The notes below the pieces were generated by a model that made no database searches, was not told where the DNA came from, and saw only the letters and a program-made list of their open reading frames with translations. The position numbers and the translations under genes are program-made. Positions 25,926 to 34,724 of a stretch of DNA of 64,000 nt are shown piece after piece (within the stretch, counting starts at the first letter, position 1; each line of letters opens with the position of its first letter). The stretch comes from Streptomyces uncialis (GTDB lineage Bacteria > Actinomycetota > Actinomycetes > Streptomycetales > Streptomycetaceae), in contig NZ_LFBV01000007.1 of assembly GCF_001905345.1 (NCBI RefSeq), forward strand, positions 124,001 to 188,000, written 5' to 3'.

Positions 25926-27874
25926 CCATGAGCGCGGGCTGGTACCTGCGGCGGCTGTCCCGGATGGGACCGCGGGAGGTCGGCGGCCGGGCGGGCGACG
26001 CGGTCCGCAGACGCCGGTGGCGGTCCGGGGTGCCCGACAGCCCGAGCGTCACGGGTGCCCGCTTCACCTCGGTGCTGCCCGCCGGGACGATCGCCGCGGT
26101 GCCGCCGGACGCCGCGAAACGTCTCGTCGCCGAGGCGGACCGGCTGATGGCCGGGCACGCCGAATGGTTCGGCGTGGAGCGCGACGACCTGGCCGACCCG
26201 GACTGGTGGTACGACCCGAAGACCGGGCGCCGGGCGCCGTCCGGCTACGCCTTCGACGTGCCGTACCGCAGCGAGGACGCGGTCGGCGACATCAAGCAGA
26301 TCTGGGAGCCGTCCCGGCACCAGTACCTCACCGTGCTCGCCGCCGCCTACGCGCTCACCGGGGACGAGCGGTACGCCGAGCGGGTGGCCGCGCATCTGCG
26401 GTCGTGGTGGGCGGCCAACCCGCCGCTGCGCGGGGTGCACTGGATCAGCGGTATCGAGCTGGGAATCCGGCTGCTGTCCTGGGTGTGGACCCGCCGACTG
26501 CTCGACGGCTGGCCGGGCGCGGCCGGGCTGTTCGAGGGCAACCCGGAGGCGCTCCACCAGATCTGGCACCACCAGCGCTGGCTGGCCGCCTTCCCCAGCC
26601 GCGGGTCCTCGGCGAACAACCACATCATCGCGGAGGCCGCCGGGCAGTTCGCCGCGGCGTGCGCGTTCGACTGGTTCCCCTCCTCCGCGCGCTGGCGGGC
26701 CGACGCGCTGCGGTCCCTGGAGCGGCATCTGCGGAGCAACACCTTCCCCTCCGGCCTCAACCGCGAGCTGGCCACCGAGTACCACGGCCTTGTGCTCGAA
26801 CTCGGGCTGGCCGCGGTGGCCGAGGCGGATGCCGCCGAGGTGCCGGTCCCCGGCTCCGTCCGGCTGGTGCTGCTGCGGATGACCGACGCGCTCGCGGCCG
26901 TCGTGGACGACCGGCTCCGGCCGCCGCGCCAGGGGGACTCGGACGACGGCCACGGTCTGATCGTGGACGGCGCGGGCACCGACCGCTGGGCCTCGCTGCT
27001 GGCCACCGGGGACGCCGTGTTCGGCCGGCTCACCTGGTGGCCGGAGGTGACGGGCACCGATGTGCGCACCCCGCTGCTGGCCGCGCTCATCCGGTCCACG
27101 CCGCCGGCGGTGACCCGCCCGGCGAACCGGCCGGCCCGCTTCGCCGACGCGGGACTCACCATCCTGCGCGGTCCGGCGGGGATCTGGTGCCGCTGCGACG
27201 GCGGTCCGCACGGCTTCCTGTCCATCGCCGCGCACGCCCACGCGGACGCGCTGTCCGTGGAGGTCCGGCACGACGGGGTCGACGTACTCTCCGACCCGGG
27301 GACGTACTGCTACCACGGACAGCCCGAGTGGCGTCAGTACTTCCGGTCCACCCTCGGCCACAACACCCTGGAGCTGGGCGGCGCCGACCAGTCCGTCTCC
27401 GGCGGCCCGTTCCTGTGGACCCGGCAGGCCCGCAGCCGGGTCCTGGCCACGGAGACCGGGGAGACGGCCGACGGGGGTGTGGCCCGCTGGTGCGCCGAGC
27501 ACGACGGATACCAGGGCTCCGTGCACCGCCGCCGGGTGGAGCTGACCGGGGCGGGCCAGGAACTGCGGATCACCGACGAGGTGAGCGGCCCGCGCAAGGC
27601 GGCGCGGCTGGCGTTCCACCTCGGGCCCGCGATCACCGCGGACCTGGTGGGCAACCGGGCACAGCTCACCTGGACCCGGGACGGTGAGGACCGCTCCGCG
27701 GTGCTCGACCTGCCCGGGGAGTTGAGCTGGCGGGCGCATCGCGGCGAGACCGGCCCGCCACTGGGCTGGTACTCCGCCGGATTCGGGCGCAAGGAACCCA
27801 GCACCACGCTCGTCGGCACCGGATTCGCCGACGGCGCGAGCGGGTTCACCACCGTCCTCGGATTCCACGGCTAG
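25922..27874 (+). CDS. Heparinase II/III (alginate-lyase-like) family protein, cytoplasmic
   Basis: The 650-residue protein has no signal peptide. It starts with the basic helix WYLRRLSRMGPREVGGRAGD seen in cluster-encoded relatives. The alpha/alpha-toroid part includes HWISGIELGIRLLSWVW and RGSSANNHIIAEAAGQFAAA with the conserved N-N-H. The C-terminal beta-sandwich carries IAAHAHADALSVEV (His), DPGTYCYHGQPEWRQYFRST (Tyr) and LGHNTLELGG (His), the catalytic-region signatures of PL12/PL17-type lyases. A cytoplasmic lyase in a biosynthetic operon may trim misassembled chains or act as an epimerase; this is inference. Confidence 0.84.
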   Translation: MTMSAGWYLRRLSRMGPREVGGRAGDAVRRRRWRSGVPDSPSVTGARFTSVLPAGTIAAVPPDAAKRLVAEADRLMAGHAEWFGVERDDLADPDWWYDPKTGRRAPSGYAFDVPYRSEDAVGDIKQIWEPSRHQYLTVLAAAYALTGDERYAERVAAHLRSWWAANPPLRGVHWISGIELGIRLLSWVWTRRLLDGWPGAAGLFEGNPEALHQIWHHQRWLAAFPSRGSSANNHIIAEAAGQFAAACAFDWFPSSARWRADALRSLERHLRSNTFPSGLNRELATEYHGLVLELGLAAVAEADAAEVPVPGSVRLVLLRMTDALAAVVDDRLRPPRQGDSDDGHGLIVDGAGTDRWASLLATGDAVFGRLTWWPEVTGTDVRTPLLAALIRSTPPAVTRPANRPARFADAGLTILRGPAGIWCRCDGGPHGFLSIAAHAHADALSVEVRHDGVDVLSDPGTYCYHGQPEWRQYFRSTLGHNTLELGGADQSVSGGPFLWTRQARSRVLATETGETADGGVARWCAEHDGYQGSVHRRRVELTGAGQELRITDEVSGPRKAARLAFHLGPAITADLVGNRAQLTWTRDGEDRSAVLDLPGELSWRAHRGETGPPLGWYSAGFGRKEPSTTLVGTGFADGASGFTTVLGFHG

Positions 27875-27882
27875 GGGGGCGC

Positions 27883-29406
27883 GTGGGGATCAAGTGGCGG
27901 AACTGGGCGTTACCGGTGGTGGCACCGGCCCTGCTGGCGAGCGGCTGCGTGAGCGCACCGGTCGCCCCGGCGGAGCCGTCCGCCGCGCCGTCCGCGTCCG
28001 TGGCCCGGCCGGTGGCCCGGGTGTGCGCCAAGCCCGCGGCGGGACCGGCGAAGGCACCGGCGGGCGCGGTGACCGTCGACCCCGCGGTGGTCGGTGACCT
28101 GGCCGCGAAGACCCGGACCAGCCCCGCGCACACCACGTTCTGGCTCCGGCCCGGCAAGCACGGGCTCGGGCCGGACCGCTTCTCCCAGGTCGTCCCCAAG
28201 AAGGGCAACCGCTACCTCGGCGCGCCCGGAGCGGTGCTCGACGGCCGCAGGACCAACCAGTACGCGTTCGGCGGTGACGCCCAGGACGTCACCATCCGCC
28301 ATCTGACCGTCCAGGGTTTCGTCGCACCGCACGACGAAGGTGTGGTCAACCACGACTCGGCCGACGGCTGGGTGATCGAGCACACGAAGATCCAGCACAA
28401 CTCCGGCGCCGGGCTGATGGCCGGTGCCCGCCAGCAGGTCCGTGCCAGCTGTCTGCGCGGCAACGGCCAGTACGGCATGAACGCGTACAAGGGCGCCGGT
28501 CAGGTCAAGGGCCTGGTCGTCGAGGGCAACGAGATCGTGGCCAACAACACCGACGGCTGGGAGCGGCGACGGCCCGGCTGCGGCTGCACCGGAGGCGTGA
28601 AGTTCTGGGCCGTCGACGGCGCCGACATACGCGGCAACTGGGTCCACGACAACCGCGGACCCGGGCTCTGGGTGGACACCAACAACAACGACTTCCGTAT
28701 CGAGGACAACGTCCTCGACGCCAACGACGGCGCCGCCCTGATCTACGAGACCAGCTACAACGCGGTCATCCGGAACAACACCATCCGGCGCAACAACTGG
28801 GTCGAGGGCCGCCGGAACGCCGAGCGCGGCGACAACTTCCCCTTCGCGACCGTCTATCTGTCCGAGTCCGGCGGCGAACCACGTGTCCCGGCCCGCACGA
28901 ACAAGATCGAGATCTACCGGAACGTGCTGGAGGACAACTGGTCCGGGATCACCCTGTGGGAGAACGCCGACCGGTTCTGCAACAGCCCCGCCAACACCTC
29001 GTCCGGCGACTGCACGCTGCTGGTGCGGGACACCGACCGCTGCGCCCGGCCGGGGATCGCCAGCGCACCGCTCCACGCCGACTGCCGGTGGCGGACCCAG
29101 CGGGTGGACATCCACCACAACCGCTTCGTGCTGGACACCTCCGTCGTCGGATGCACGGCGAAGTGCGACCGCATGGCGGTGCTGGCCAACTACGGCACCT
29201 ACCCGGACTGGTCGCCGTACCAGGGCGACCAGGTGTCCGAGGCGATCACCCTCAAGCAGCACAACCGCTGGCACCACAACGTGTACGTCGGACCCTGGGA
29301 GTTCGTCGCCCACGACCCGAGCCGGGTCCTCGACTTCGGGCAGTGGCAGTCCGCGCCCTACCAGCAGGACGCGGACAGCACCCTCGACCCACGGGCCGGT
29401 GGTTGA
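27883..29406 (+). CDS. Right-handed beta-helix lipoprotein
   Basis: The 507-residue product starts at GTG 27883, with AGGGGGGC upstream. It has a lipoprotein signal ending LLASGC, so it is exported and lipid-anchored. The rest is a parallel beta-helix with recurring Asn-rich turns: DVTIRHLTVQGF, WVIEHTKIQHNSGAGLMAGA, LWVDTNNNDFRIEDNVLDAN and AVIRNNTIRRNN. Such folds are found in polysaccharide lyases, pectate-lyase relatives and C5-epimerases such as AlgG. Next to an AlgD-like dehydrogenase and a heparinase-like gene, a role in modifying or cleaving the uronate polymer outside the membrane is plausible. Confidence 0.82.
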   Translation: MGIKWRNWALPVVAPALLASGCVSAPVAPAEPSAAPSASVARPVARVCAKPAAGPAKAPAGAVTVDPAVVGDLAAKTRTSPAHTTFWLRPGKHGLGPDRFSQVVPKKGNRYLGAPGAVLDGRRTNQYAFGGDAQDVTIRHLTVQGFVAPHDEGVVNHDSADGWVIEHTKIQHNSGAGLMAGARQQVRASCLRGNGQYGMNAYKGAGQVKGLVVEGNEIVANNTDGWERRRPGCGCTGGVKFWAVDGADIRGNWVHDNRGPGLWVDTNNNDFRIEDNVLDANDGAALIYETSYNAVIRNNTIRRNNWVEGRRNAERGDNFPFATVYLSESGGEPRVPARTNKIEIYRNVLEDNWSGITLWENADRFCNSPANTSSGDCTLLVRDTDRCARPGIASAPLHADCRWRTQRVDIHHNRFVLDTSVVGCTAKCDRMAVLANYGTYPDWSPYQGDQVSEAITLKQHNRWHHNVYVGPWEFVAHDPSRVLDFGQWQSAPYQQDADSTLDPRAGG

Positions 29407-29407
29407 G

Positions 29408-30730
29408 ATGGCCGGGAACCCGCGGCACGACGGGACACCGGGCGGACCCGGCGCGACGGGCACGCGCCCCGGCGCGACCGGCACGCCGACCGGTGCCGAA
29501 CCACGCCCCGGCACACCGAAGGCCGTCGGGATCGTCTGGGGACTGCTGGTCCTCAACACACTCGGCTCCGCCGGGGCCAAGACCATCGTCCCGCTGCCCC
29601 GCTCCCTCATCCAGATGGTCACCATGGGCGCGCTGGTCGCCGCGTTCGCCCTGGCCCTCGCACTCAACCTCCGGCTGCGCGTGCGGCCCGGCGCCTATGT
29701 GTCCCTGCTCACCCTGCTGCTGGTGCCGAGCGTGATCTCCAGCGCGTATCTGGAGTCCGGGTTCGGCGCGCTGTTCCGCTGCACCCGGCTGGCGCTCTTC
29801 GTCGGCACGCTGTGGCTGCTCAGCCGCTGGTGGGACGGCGGCCTGACGTTCGTCCGGCATCACATCCGGATCTACTTCGCGGTGCTCGGATCGGTGGCCG
29901 CGGGCGCGGTCGTCTCGCCGGGCGCGGCCATGCCCGAGCTCTACGGCGGACGGCTGGTCGGCGCGTTGTGGCCGCTCACCCCGCCGCAGATCGGACAGTA
30001 CGCCGCGGTGATCATCGGGCTCACCGTGCTGCTCCTCGTCGGCCGCCGGACCGACAGGGCGAGTGCCGCGGTCGTCATCGTGCTGTCGTTCGTCCTGCTC
30101 GCGCTGACCCATACCCGTACGGCCACCCTCGGTCTGCTCATCGGGCTGACGCTGGCGATCGGCTCGCTCGTCATGACCAGCGCCGCCGCCCGCCGGTTCT
30201 TCGCCTGGGCGGTGCTGATCGCCGTGGTGGCCGCGGTGGCGTTCAACTCCGCGCTCCAGGCGTGGTTCCTGCGCGGCCAGAGCCAGGAGAACTTCTCCAA
30301 CCTCACCGGCCGGGCCAAGGTCTGGGACGCCTTGCTGGCAGCCCCCCGGACCGGCTCGGAGCAGCTGTTCGGCGTGGGCCTGGGCGACAAGTCGTACGGC
30401 GGACTGCCGATCGACAACAGCTGGCTGGCCGTCTACCACGAGCAGGGCCTCACCGGCACGGCCCTCGTGGTGGCGGTCTTCGTCGTGCTGGGCGGTGTCG
30501 CGCTGCTGCGGCCACCGTCGCTGCACCGGGCCTGCGCGATCTTCCTGATCAGCTACTGCGCCATCGCGTCGTACACCGAGGCCGGGCTGGGCGACGCCTC
30601 GCCGTATCTGCTGCATCTGGCCGTGGCCGCCTCCCTGCTGGCGGCACCCGCCGTGACCGCGCCGCCCCCGACCCCCGCAGTACCCCGACGACGTCTCCCG
30701 GGCCGGGCCCGGGAATCGGAGGTGACCTGA
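29408..30730 (+). CDS. Wzy-like polysaccharide polymerase / O-antigen ligase family membrane protein
   Basis: The 440-residue protein has about ten hydrophobic segments after a Gly/Thr/Pro-rich cytoplasmic start. The region around THTRTATLGLLIGLTLAI and the external loop FLRGQSQENFSNLTGRAKVW ending in GVGLGDKS matches the Wzy_C/O-antigen ligase signature, where a conserved Arg-x-x-x-W-stretch and G-x-G occur. It would polymerise lipid-linked repeats on the outer face. ATG at 29408 is 1 base after the previous stop; an upstream in-frame part is out of context. Confidence 0.82.
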   Translation: MAGNPRHDGTPGGPGATGTRPGATGTPTGAEPRPGTPKAVGIVWGLLVLNTLGSAGAKTIVPLPRSLIQMVTMGALVAAFALALALNLRLRVRPGAYVSLLTLLLVPSVISSAYLESGFGALFRCTRLALFVGTLWLLSRWWDGGLTFVRHHIRIYFAVLGSVAAGAVVSPGAAMPELYGGRLVGALWPLTPPQIGQYAAVIIGLTVLLLVGRRTDRASAAVVIVLSFVLLALTHTRTATLGLLIGLTLAIGSLVMTSAAARRFFAWAVLIAVVAAVAFNSALQAWFLRGQSQENFSNLTGRAKVWDALLAAPRTGSEQLFGVGLGDKSYGGLPIDNSWLAVYHEQGLTGTALVVAVFVVLGGVALLRPPSLHRACAIFLISYCAIASYTEAGLGDASPYLLHLAVAASLLAAPAVTAPPPTPAVPRRRLPGRARESEVT

Positions 30731-30732
30731 GC

Positions 30733-32007
30733 ATGCATGTCCTCGTGGTGCACAACCGCTACTCCTCGGCTCAGCCGAGCGGGGAGAACAACGTCGTCGA
30801 CCAGGAGACGGAACTGCTGCGCGCGGCCGGCCACCGGGTCGGGCTGTTCGAACGGCGCAGCGACGACATCCCCGCCCGCTCCCTGCCGGGCAAGGCCGCG
30901 ATACCGCTGCTGGTGCCGTGGAACCCGGCGGTCCGCAAGGAGCTCGCCACCCGGCTGCGCGCCGAGCGGCCGGACGTGGTGCACATCCACAACGTCTTCC
31001 CGCTCCTGTCGCCCGCGGTGCTGGCCGCCTGCGCCGACGCCGGTGTGCCCGCCGTCGCCACCCTGCACAACTACACCCAGGTCTGCCCGCCCGGCACGCT
31101 CCAGCGGGACGGCCGGCCGTGCACCGAGTGCGTCGGGTCGACACCGCTGCCCGCCGTCCGGCACGGCTGCTACCGGAACTCCAGGCTGGCGACGGTGCCG
31201 CTCGCGGTCAGCCTTGCCGTCAACCGGCGGCGGTGGTGGTCCGGTGTGGAGCGGTTCTTCTGCATCTCCGCGGCGCAGCGCGATGTCCTGGTGCGGTCGG
31301 GCATGCCGTCCGAGCGGCTGGCGGTGAAGCACAACTTCGTACCCGACCCGGACGACCGGCGAGCGGGCCCCGGCGAACATCTGCTCTATCTCGGCCGGCT
31401 CGCGGAGACCAAGGGCGTACGGCTGCTCATGGCCGCGTGGGACGAGATCACCGCGGACGGCGGGGTGGGCGTGCCGCTGGTGATCGCCGGGGCGGGACCC
31501 CTGGAGCGGGAGGTGACCGCCTGGGCGGCGGGCCGGGACGATGTGCGGTTCGCCGGTCTGTACGACCCGGCGCGGTGCCGTCGGGCCATCGCGCGGTCGG
31601 TCGCCGTGGTGGCCCCCTCGACCTGGCTGGAGGCGTTCGGTCTGGTGGTCGTGGAGGCGATGGCCGCGGGCGTCCCGGTGGTCGCCGCCGGACACGGCGC
31701 CTTCGTCGAACTCGTCGAGGACGGGGTGACCGGGCTGCTGCACCAGCCGAACGACCCCGCCTCGCTCGCGTCCCGGCTGCGCCGGATCACGGCCGAGCCG
31801 GACCGCAACCGGGAGATGGGCCGGGCGGCCCGGCGCCGATACGAGCAGGACTTCAGCCCGGCCGTCGGGCTGGAGCGCCTGGTGGAGGGGTACCGCACCG
31901 CGATCGCGGGCCGGTCGGGCGGCGGGGACGGCCCGCCGCCCGCAGAAGACGGAAGCACTGGCCCGCGACGGGGAACCCGCGCGGGCGGAGATGGGGGAAG
32001 TAGATGA
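30733..32007 (+). CDS. Glycosyltransferase, GT4 family
   Basis: The 424-residue protein starts MHVLVVHNRYSSAQPSGENN, the beginning typical of GT4 enzymes of exopolysaccharide loci. It shows DVVHIHNVFPLLSPAVLAAC, TLHNYTQVCPPGTLQRDG, EHLLYLGRLAETKGVRLLMA and the donor-site block APSTWLEAFGLVVVEAMAAG (E-x7-E). It adds one sugar of the repeat unit. Its TGA overlaps the ATG of the next gene. The last 30 residues are Gly/Asp-rich tail. Confidence 0.87.
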   Translation: MHVLVVHNRYSSAQPSGENNVVDQETELLRAAGHRVGLFERRSDDIPARSLPGKAAIPLLVPWNPAVRKELATRLRAERPDVVHIHNVFPLLSPAVLAACADAGVPAVATLHNYTQVCPPGTLQRDGRPCTECVGSTPLPAVRHGCYRNSRLATVPLAVSLAVNRRRWWSGVERFFCISAAQRDVLVRSGMPSERLAVKHNFVPDPDDRRAGPGEHLLYLGRLAETKGVRLLMAAWDEITADGGVGVPLVIAGAGPLEREVTAWAAGRDDVRFAGLYDPARCRRAIARSVAVVAPSTWLEAFGLVVVEAMAAGVPVVAAGHGAFVELVEDGVTGLLHQPNDPASLASRLRRITAEPDRNREMGRAARRRYEQDFSPAVGLERLVEGYRTAIAGRSGGGDGPPPAEDGSTGPRRGTRAGGDGGSR

Positions 32008-33239
32008 CACGATGCCGACTCTGCGGCTCGGCGGCGCTGGAAAGCGTCGTCGACCTGGGAGCGACCCCGCCGTGCGAGAGTTTCCTCGCCGCGGACCAAC
32101 TGGACCTGCCGGAACCGGCGTACCCGCTGCACCTGCGGGTGTGCACCGACTGCTGGCTCGCGCAGATCCCTCCGCTGATCACCCCGGAGGAGACGTTCAC
32201 GCAGTACGCGTACTTCTCCTCCTACTCGACGTCCTGGGTGGAGCACGCGCGCACCTACGTCGCCGACACCGTCGAGCGGCTGGGCCTCGGCGCCGACGCC
32301 TTCGTGGTCGAGGTCGCGAGCAACGACGGCTATCTGCTGAAGCACATGGTGGACCGCGGTGTCCGCTGCCTCGGCATCGAACCATCGGTGAACGTGGGCG
32401 CCGCGGCGCGCGAGGCGGGGGTGCCCACGGTCACGGAGTTCCTCTCCCCGGACACCGCCGCCGCCGTCCGCGCCGAGCACGGCCCGGCAGACCTGGTCGT
32501 GGCCAACAACGTCTACGCGCACATCCCCGACGTGGTCGGATTCACGAAGGGGCTGCGCGCCCTGGTCGCCGACGACGGCTGGGTCTCCATCGAGGTGCAC
32601 CATCTGCTGACCCTGATCGAGCAGAACCAGTACGACACGATCTACCACGAGCACTTCCAGTACTACACGGTCGCGTCCGCGATCCGGGCGCTGGCCAGCG
32701 GCGGACTCACACTCGTGGACGTCGAACTGCTGCCCACCCACGGCGGCTCCATCCGGCTGTGGGCCAGGCCCTCCGAGGCGGCCGGCGAGCCCAGCCGGGC
32801 GGTGTCCGACGTACTGGCCCAGGAGAAGGCCGCCGGACTCCAGGAGCTGTCCGGGTACACCGAGTTCTCCGCCCGGGTGGCCAAGGTGCGCCGGGACCTC
32901 CTGCGGTTCCTCATCGAGGCGGCCGAGCGCGGCGAGACGGTCGTCGGCTACGGCGCCCCGGGCAAGGGCAACACCCTGCTCAACCACTGCGGTGTCCGGC
33001 CCGACCTGCTCCCGTACACGGTCGACCGCAACCCGTACAAGCACGGCAGGTTCACCCCGGGCGCCCGTATCCCGATCCTGCCGCCCGAGCGGATAGCCGC
33101 CGACCGGCCGGACTACGTGCTCGTCCTGCCCTGGAACCTGCGGGACGAACTGGTCGAGCAGCTGTCCTTCGTGCACACCTGGGGCGGCCGGCTGGTCTTC
33201 CCCGTTCCGGAACTGAGCATTGTCGACGCCGCGTCATGA
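32004..33239 (+). CDS. SAM-dependent sugar C-methyltransferase (zinc-binding, TylCIII/NovU type)
   Basis: The 411-residue protein has an N-terminal zinc-binding module (CRLCGSAALESVVDLGATPP, then CTDCW), a SAM-binding Rossmann core (FVVEVASNDGYLLKHMVDRG) and a C-terminal domain (VVGYGAPGKGNTLLNHCGV). It also has HEHFQYYTVASAIRAL containing the conserved H-E-H. This is the layout of C-methyltransferases acting on NDP-keto-deoxysugars, usually at C-3, to give branched sugars. It sits directly before a nucleotidyltransferase in the sugar-building block of the operon. Confidence 0.85.
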   Translation: MTRCRLCGSAALESVVDLGATPPCESFLAADQLDLPEPAYPLHLRVCTDCWLAQIPPLITPEETFTQYAYFSSYSTSWVEHARTYVADTVERLGLGADAFVVEVASNDGYLLKHMVDRGVRCLGIEPSVNVGAAAREAGVPTVTEFLSPDTAAAVRAEHGPADLVVANNVYAHIPDVVGFTKGLRALVADDGWVSIEVHHLLTLIEQNQYDTIYHEHFQYYTVASAIRALASGGLTLVDVELLPTHGGSIRLWARPSEAAGEPSRAVSDVLAQEKAAGLQELSGYTEFSARVAKVRRDLLRFLIEAAERGETVVGYGAPGKGNTLLNHCGVRPDLLPYTVDRNPYKHGRFTPGARIPILPPERIAADRPDYVLVLPWNLRDELVEQLSFVHTWGGRLVFPVPELSIVDAAS

Positions 33240-33252
33240 AAGAGGTCACAGC

Positions 33253-34077
33253 ATGAAGGTCGTACTGTTCTGCGGCGGCTACGGGATGCGCATGCGCGAC
33301 GGAGCCGCGGACGACGTACCCAAACCGATGGCGATGGTCGGCCCACGCCCGCTGATCTGGCACGTCATGCGCTACTACGCGCACTTCGGGCACACGGAGT
33401 TCATCCTGTGCCTCGGCTACGGCGCCCACCACATCAAGGACTACTTCCTCAACTACGAGGAGACGACGTCCAACGACTTCGTCCTGCGGGGCGGGCGCAC
33501 CGAACTGCTGTCCACCGACATCGCCTCCTGGACGATCACCTTCGTGCAGACCGGCATCGAGTCACCGATCGGGGAGCGGCTGCGCCGGGTGCGGCACCAT
33601 CTGGACGGCGACGAGATGTTCCTCGCCAACTACGCCGATGTGCTCACCGACGCCCCGCTGCCCGAGATGATCGACCGGTTCGCCCGGCGCGACGCCGGCG
33701 CGTCGATGACGGTCGTGCCGCCGCAGTCCTCGTTCCACTGCGTGGAACTGGGCGACAACGGCCTGGTAGGAGGCATCACCGCGGTCAGCGAACTGCCGCT
33801 GTGGGAGAACGGCGGCTACTTCGTGCTCCGTCAGGAGGTCTTCGACCACATTCCCGAGAACGGGGACCTGGTCGCCGACGGATGCGCCGAACTGGCCAAG
33901 CGCGGGCGGCTGGTGGCGTACCAGCACCGCGGCTTCTGGAAGCCGACCGACACGGTGAAGGAGCGGGCCGCGCTCGACACCGCGTACACCCGGGGCGACC
34001 GCCCGTGGGCCGTATGGGAACGGGACGGCGCGGGGACGTACCAGCACAGCGGCAGCGGCGGAACGGTGACCGCGTGA
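33253..34077 (+). CDS. Sugar-1-phosphate nucleotidyltransferase (glucose-1-phosphate cytidylyltransferase-like)
   Basis: The 274-residue protein starts MKVVLFCGGYGMRMRDGAAD, then PKPMAMVGPRPLIWHVMRYY, with CLGYGAHHIKDYFLNYEE typical of RfbF-like cytidylyltransferases. It also shows NYADVLTDAPLPEMID and GFWKPTDTVKERAALD. It activates a hexose-1-phosphate to the NDP-sugar; CDP is favoured by the F-C-G-G-Y-G loop but is not proven. ATG at 33253 has AGAGGT upstream and is preferred over an upstream in-frame ATG at 33220. Its stop overlaps the next GTG. Confidence 0.85.
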   Translation: MKVVLFCGGYGMRMRDGAADDVPKPMAMVGPRPLIWHVMRYYAHFGHTEFILCLGYGAHHIKDYFLNYEETTSNDFVLRGGRTELLSTDIASWTITFVQTGIESPIGERLRRVRHHLDGDEMFLANYADVLTDAPLPEMIDRFARRDAGASMTVVPPQSSFHCVELGDNGLVGGITAVSELPLWENGGYFVLRQEVFDHIPENGDLVADGCAELAKRGRLVAYQHRGFWKPTDTVKERAALDTAYTRGDRPWAVWERDGAGTYQHSGSGGTVTA

Positions 34078-34721
34078 TACGGCTCGGGGCGGGACGCCTG
34101 GACCGCGTCGTCGCGGTGGGCGCGCACTGCGACGACATCGCCATCGGCGCGGGCGGCACCCTGCTGACGATGTGCCTCGCGCGGCCGGACCTCCGCGTCG
34201 ACGCGCTGGTGCTCTCCGGCGGTGGCGGCGAGCGGGAACGGGAGGAGCGCGCCGCGCTCGCCGCCTTCTGCCCCGGCGCCGATCTGCGGCTGACCGTGCT
34301 CAAACTGCCGGACGGCCGGCTGCCGACCCACTGGGACGAGGCCAAGACCGCCGTCGAGGAACTGCGCGAGCGCACCGAACCGGACCTCGTACTGGCCCCG
34401 CGCACCGAGGACGCGCACCAGGACCACCGCGTCCTGGCGAAGCTCATGACCACCGCGTTCCGCGACCACCTCGTACTCGGCTACGAGATCGTCAAATGGG
34501 ACGGCGACCTCGGCCGCCCGACGGCGTACCAGCCGCTGTCACCCGACACCGCCGAACGCAAGGTGCGGCTGCTCCAGGAGCACTACCCCTCGCAGCGGCA
34601 CCGGCCCTGGTACGACCGGGAGGCCTTCCTGGGCCTCGCACGCATCCGCGGAATCGAATGCCACACGCGCTACGCCGAGGCCTTCGCCGCCACCAAACTC
34701 ACTCTCGACCTGGGGGAATGA
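34074..34721 (+). CDS. PIG-L family deacetylase
   Basis: The 215-residue protein has the PIG-L/LmbE signature: VVAVGAHCDDIAIGAGGTL (A-H-x-D-D), VLSGGGGEREREERAAL and LVLAPRTEDAHQDHR with the metal-binding H-x-D-H. Family members remove acetyl groups from amino sugars using zinc. Here, in a block with an aminotransferase and nucleotidyltransferase, it probably acts on a sugar precursor. GTG at 34074 overlaps the preceding stop (GTGA). Confidence 0.85.
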   Translation: MIRLGAGRLDRVVAVGAHCDDIAIGAGGTLLTMCLARPDLRVDALVLSGGGGEREREERAALAAFCPGADLRLTVLKLPDGRLPTHWDEAKTAVEELRERTEPDLVLAPRTEDAHQDHRVLAKLMTTAFRDHLVLGYEIVKWDGDLGRPTAYQPLSPDTAERKVRLLQEHYPSQRHRPWYDREAFLGLARIRGIECHTRYAEAFAATKLTLDLGE

Positions 34722-34724
34722 ACC

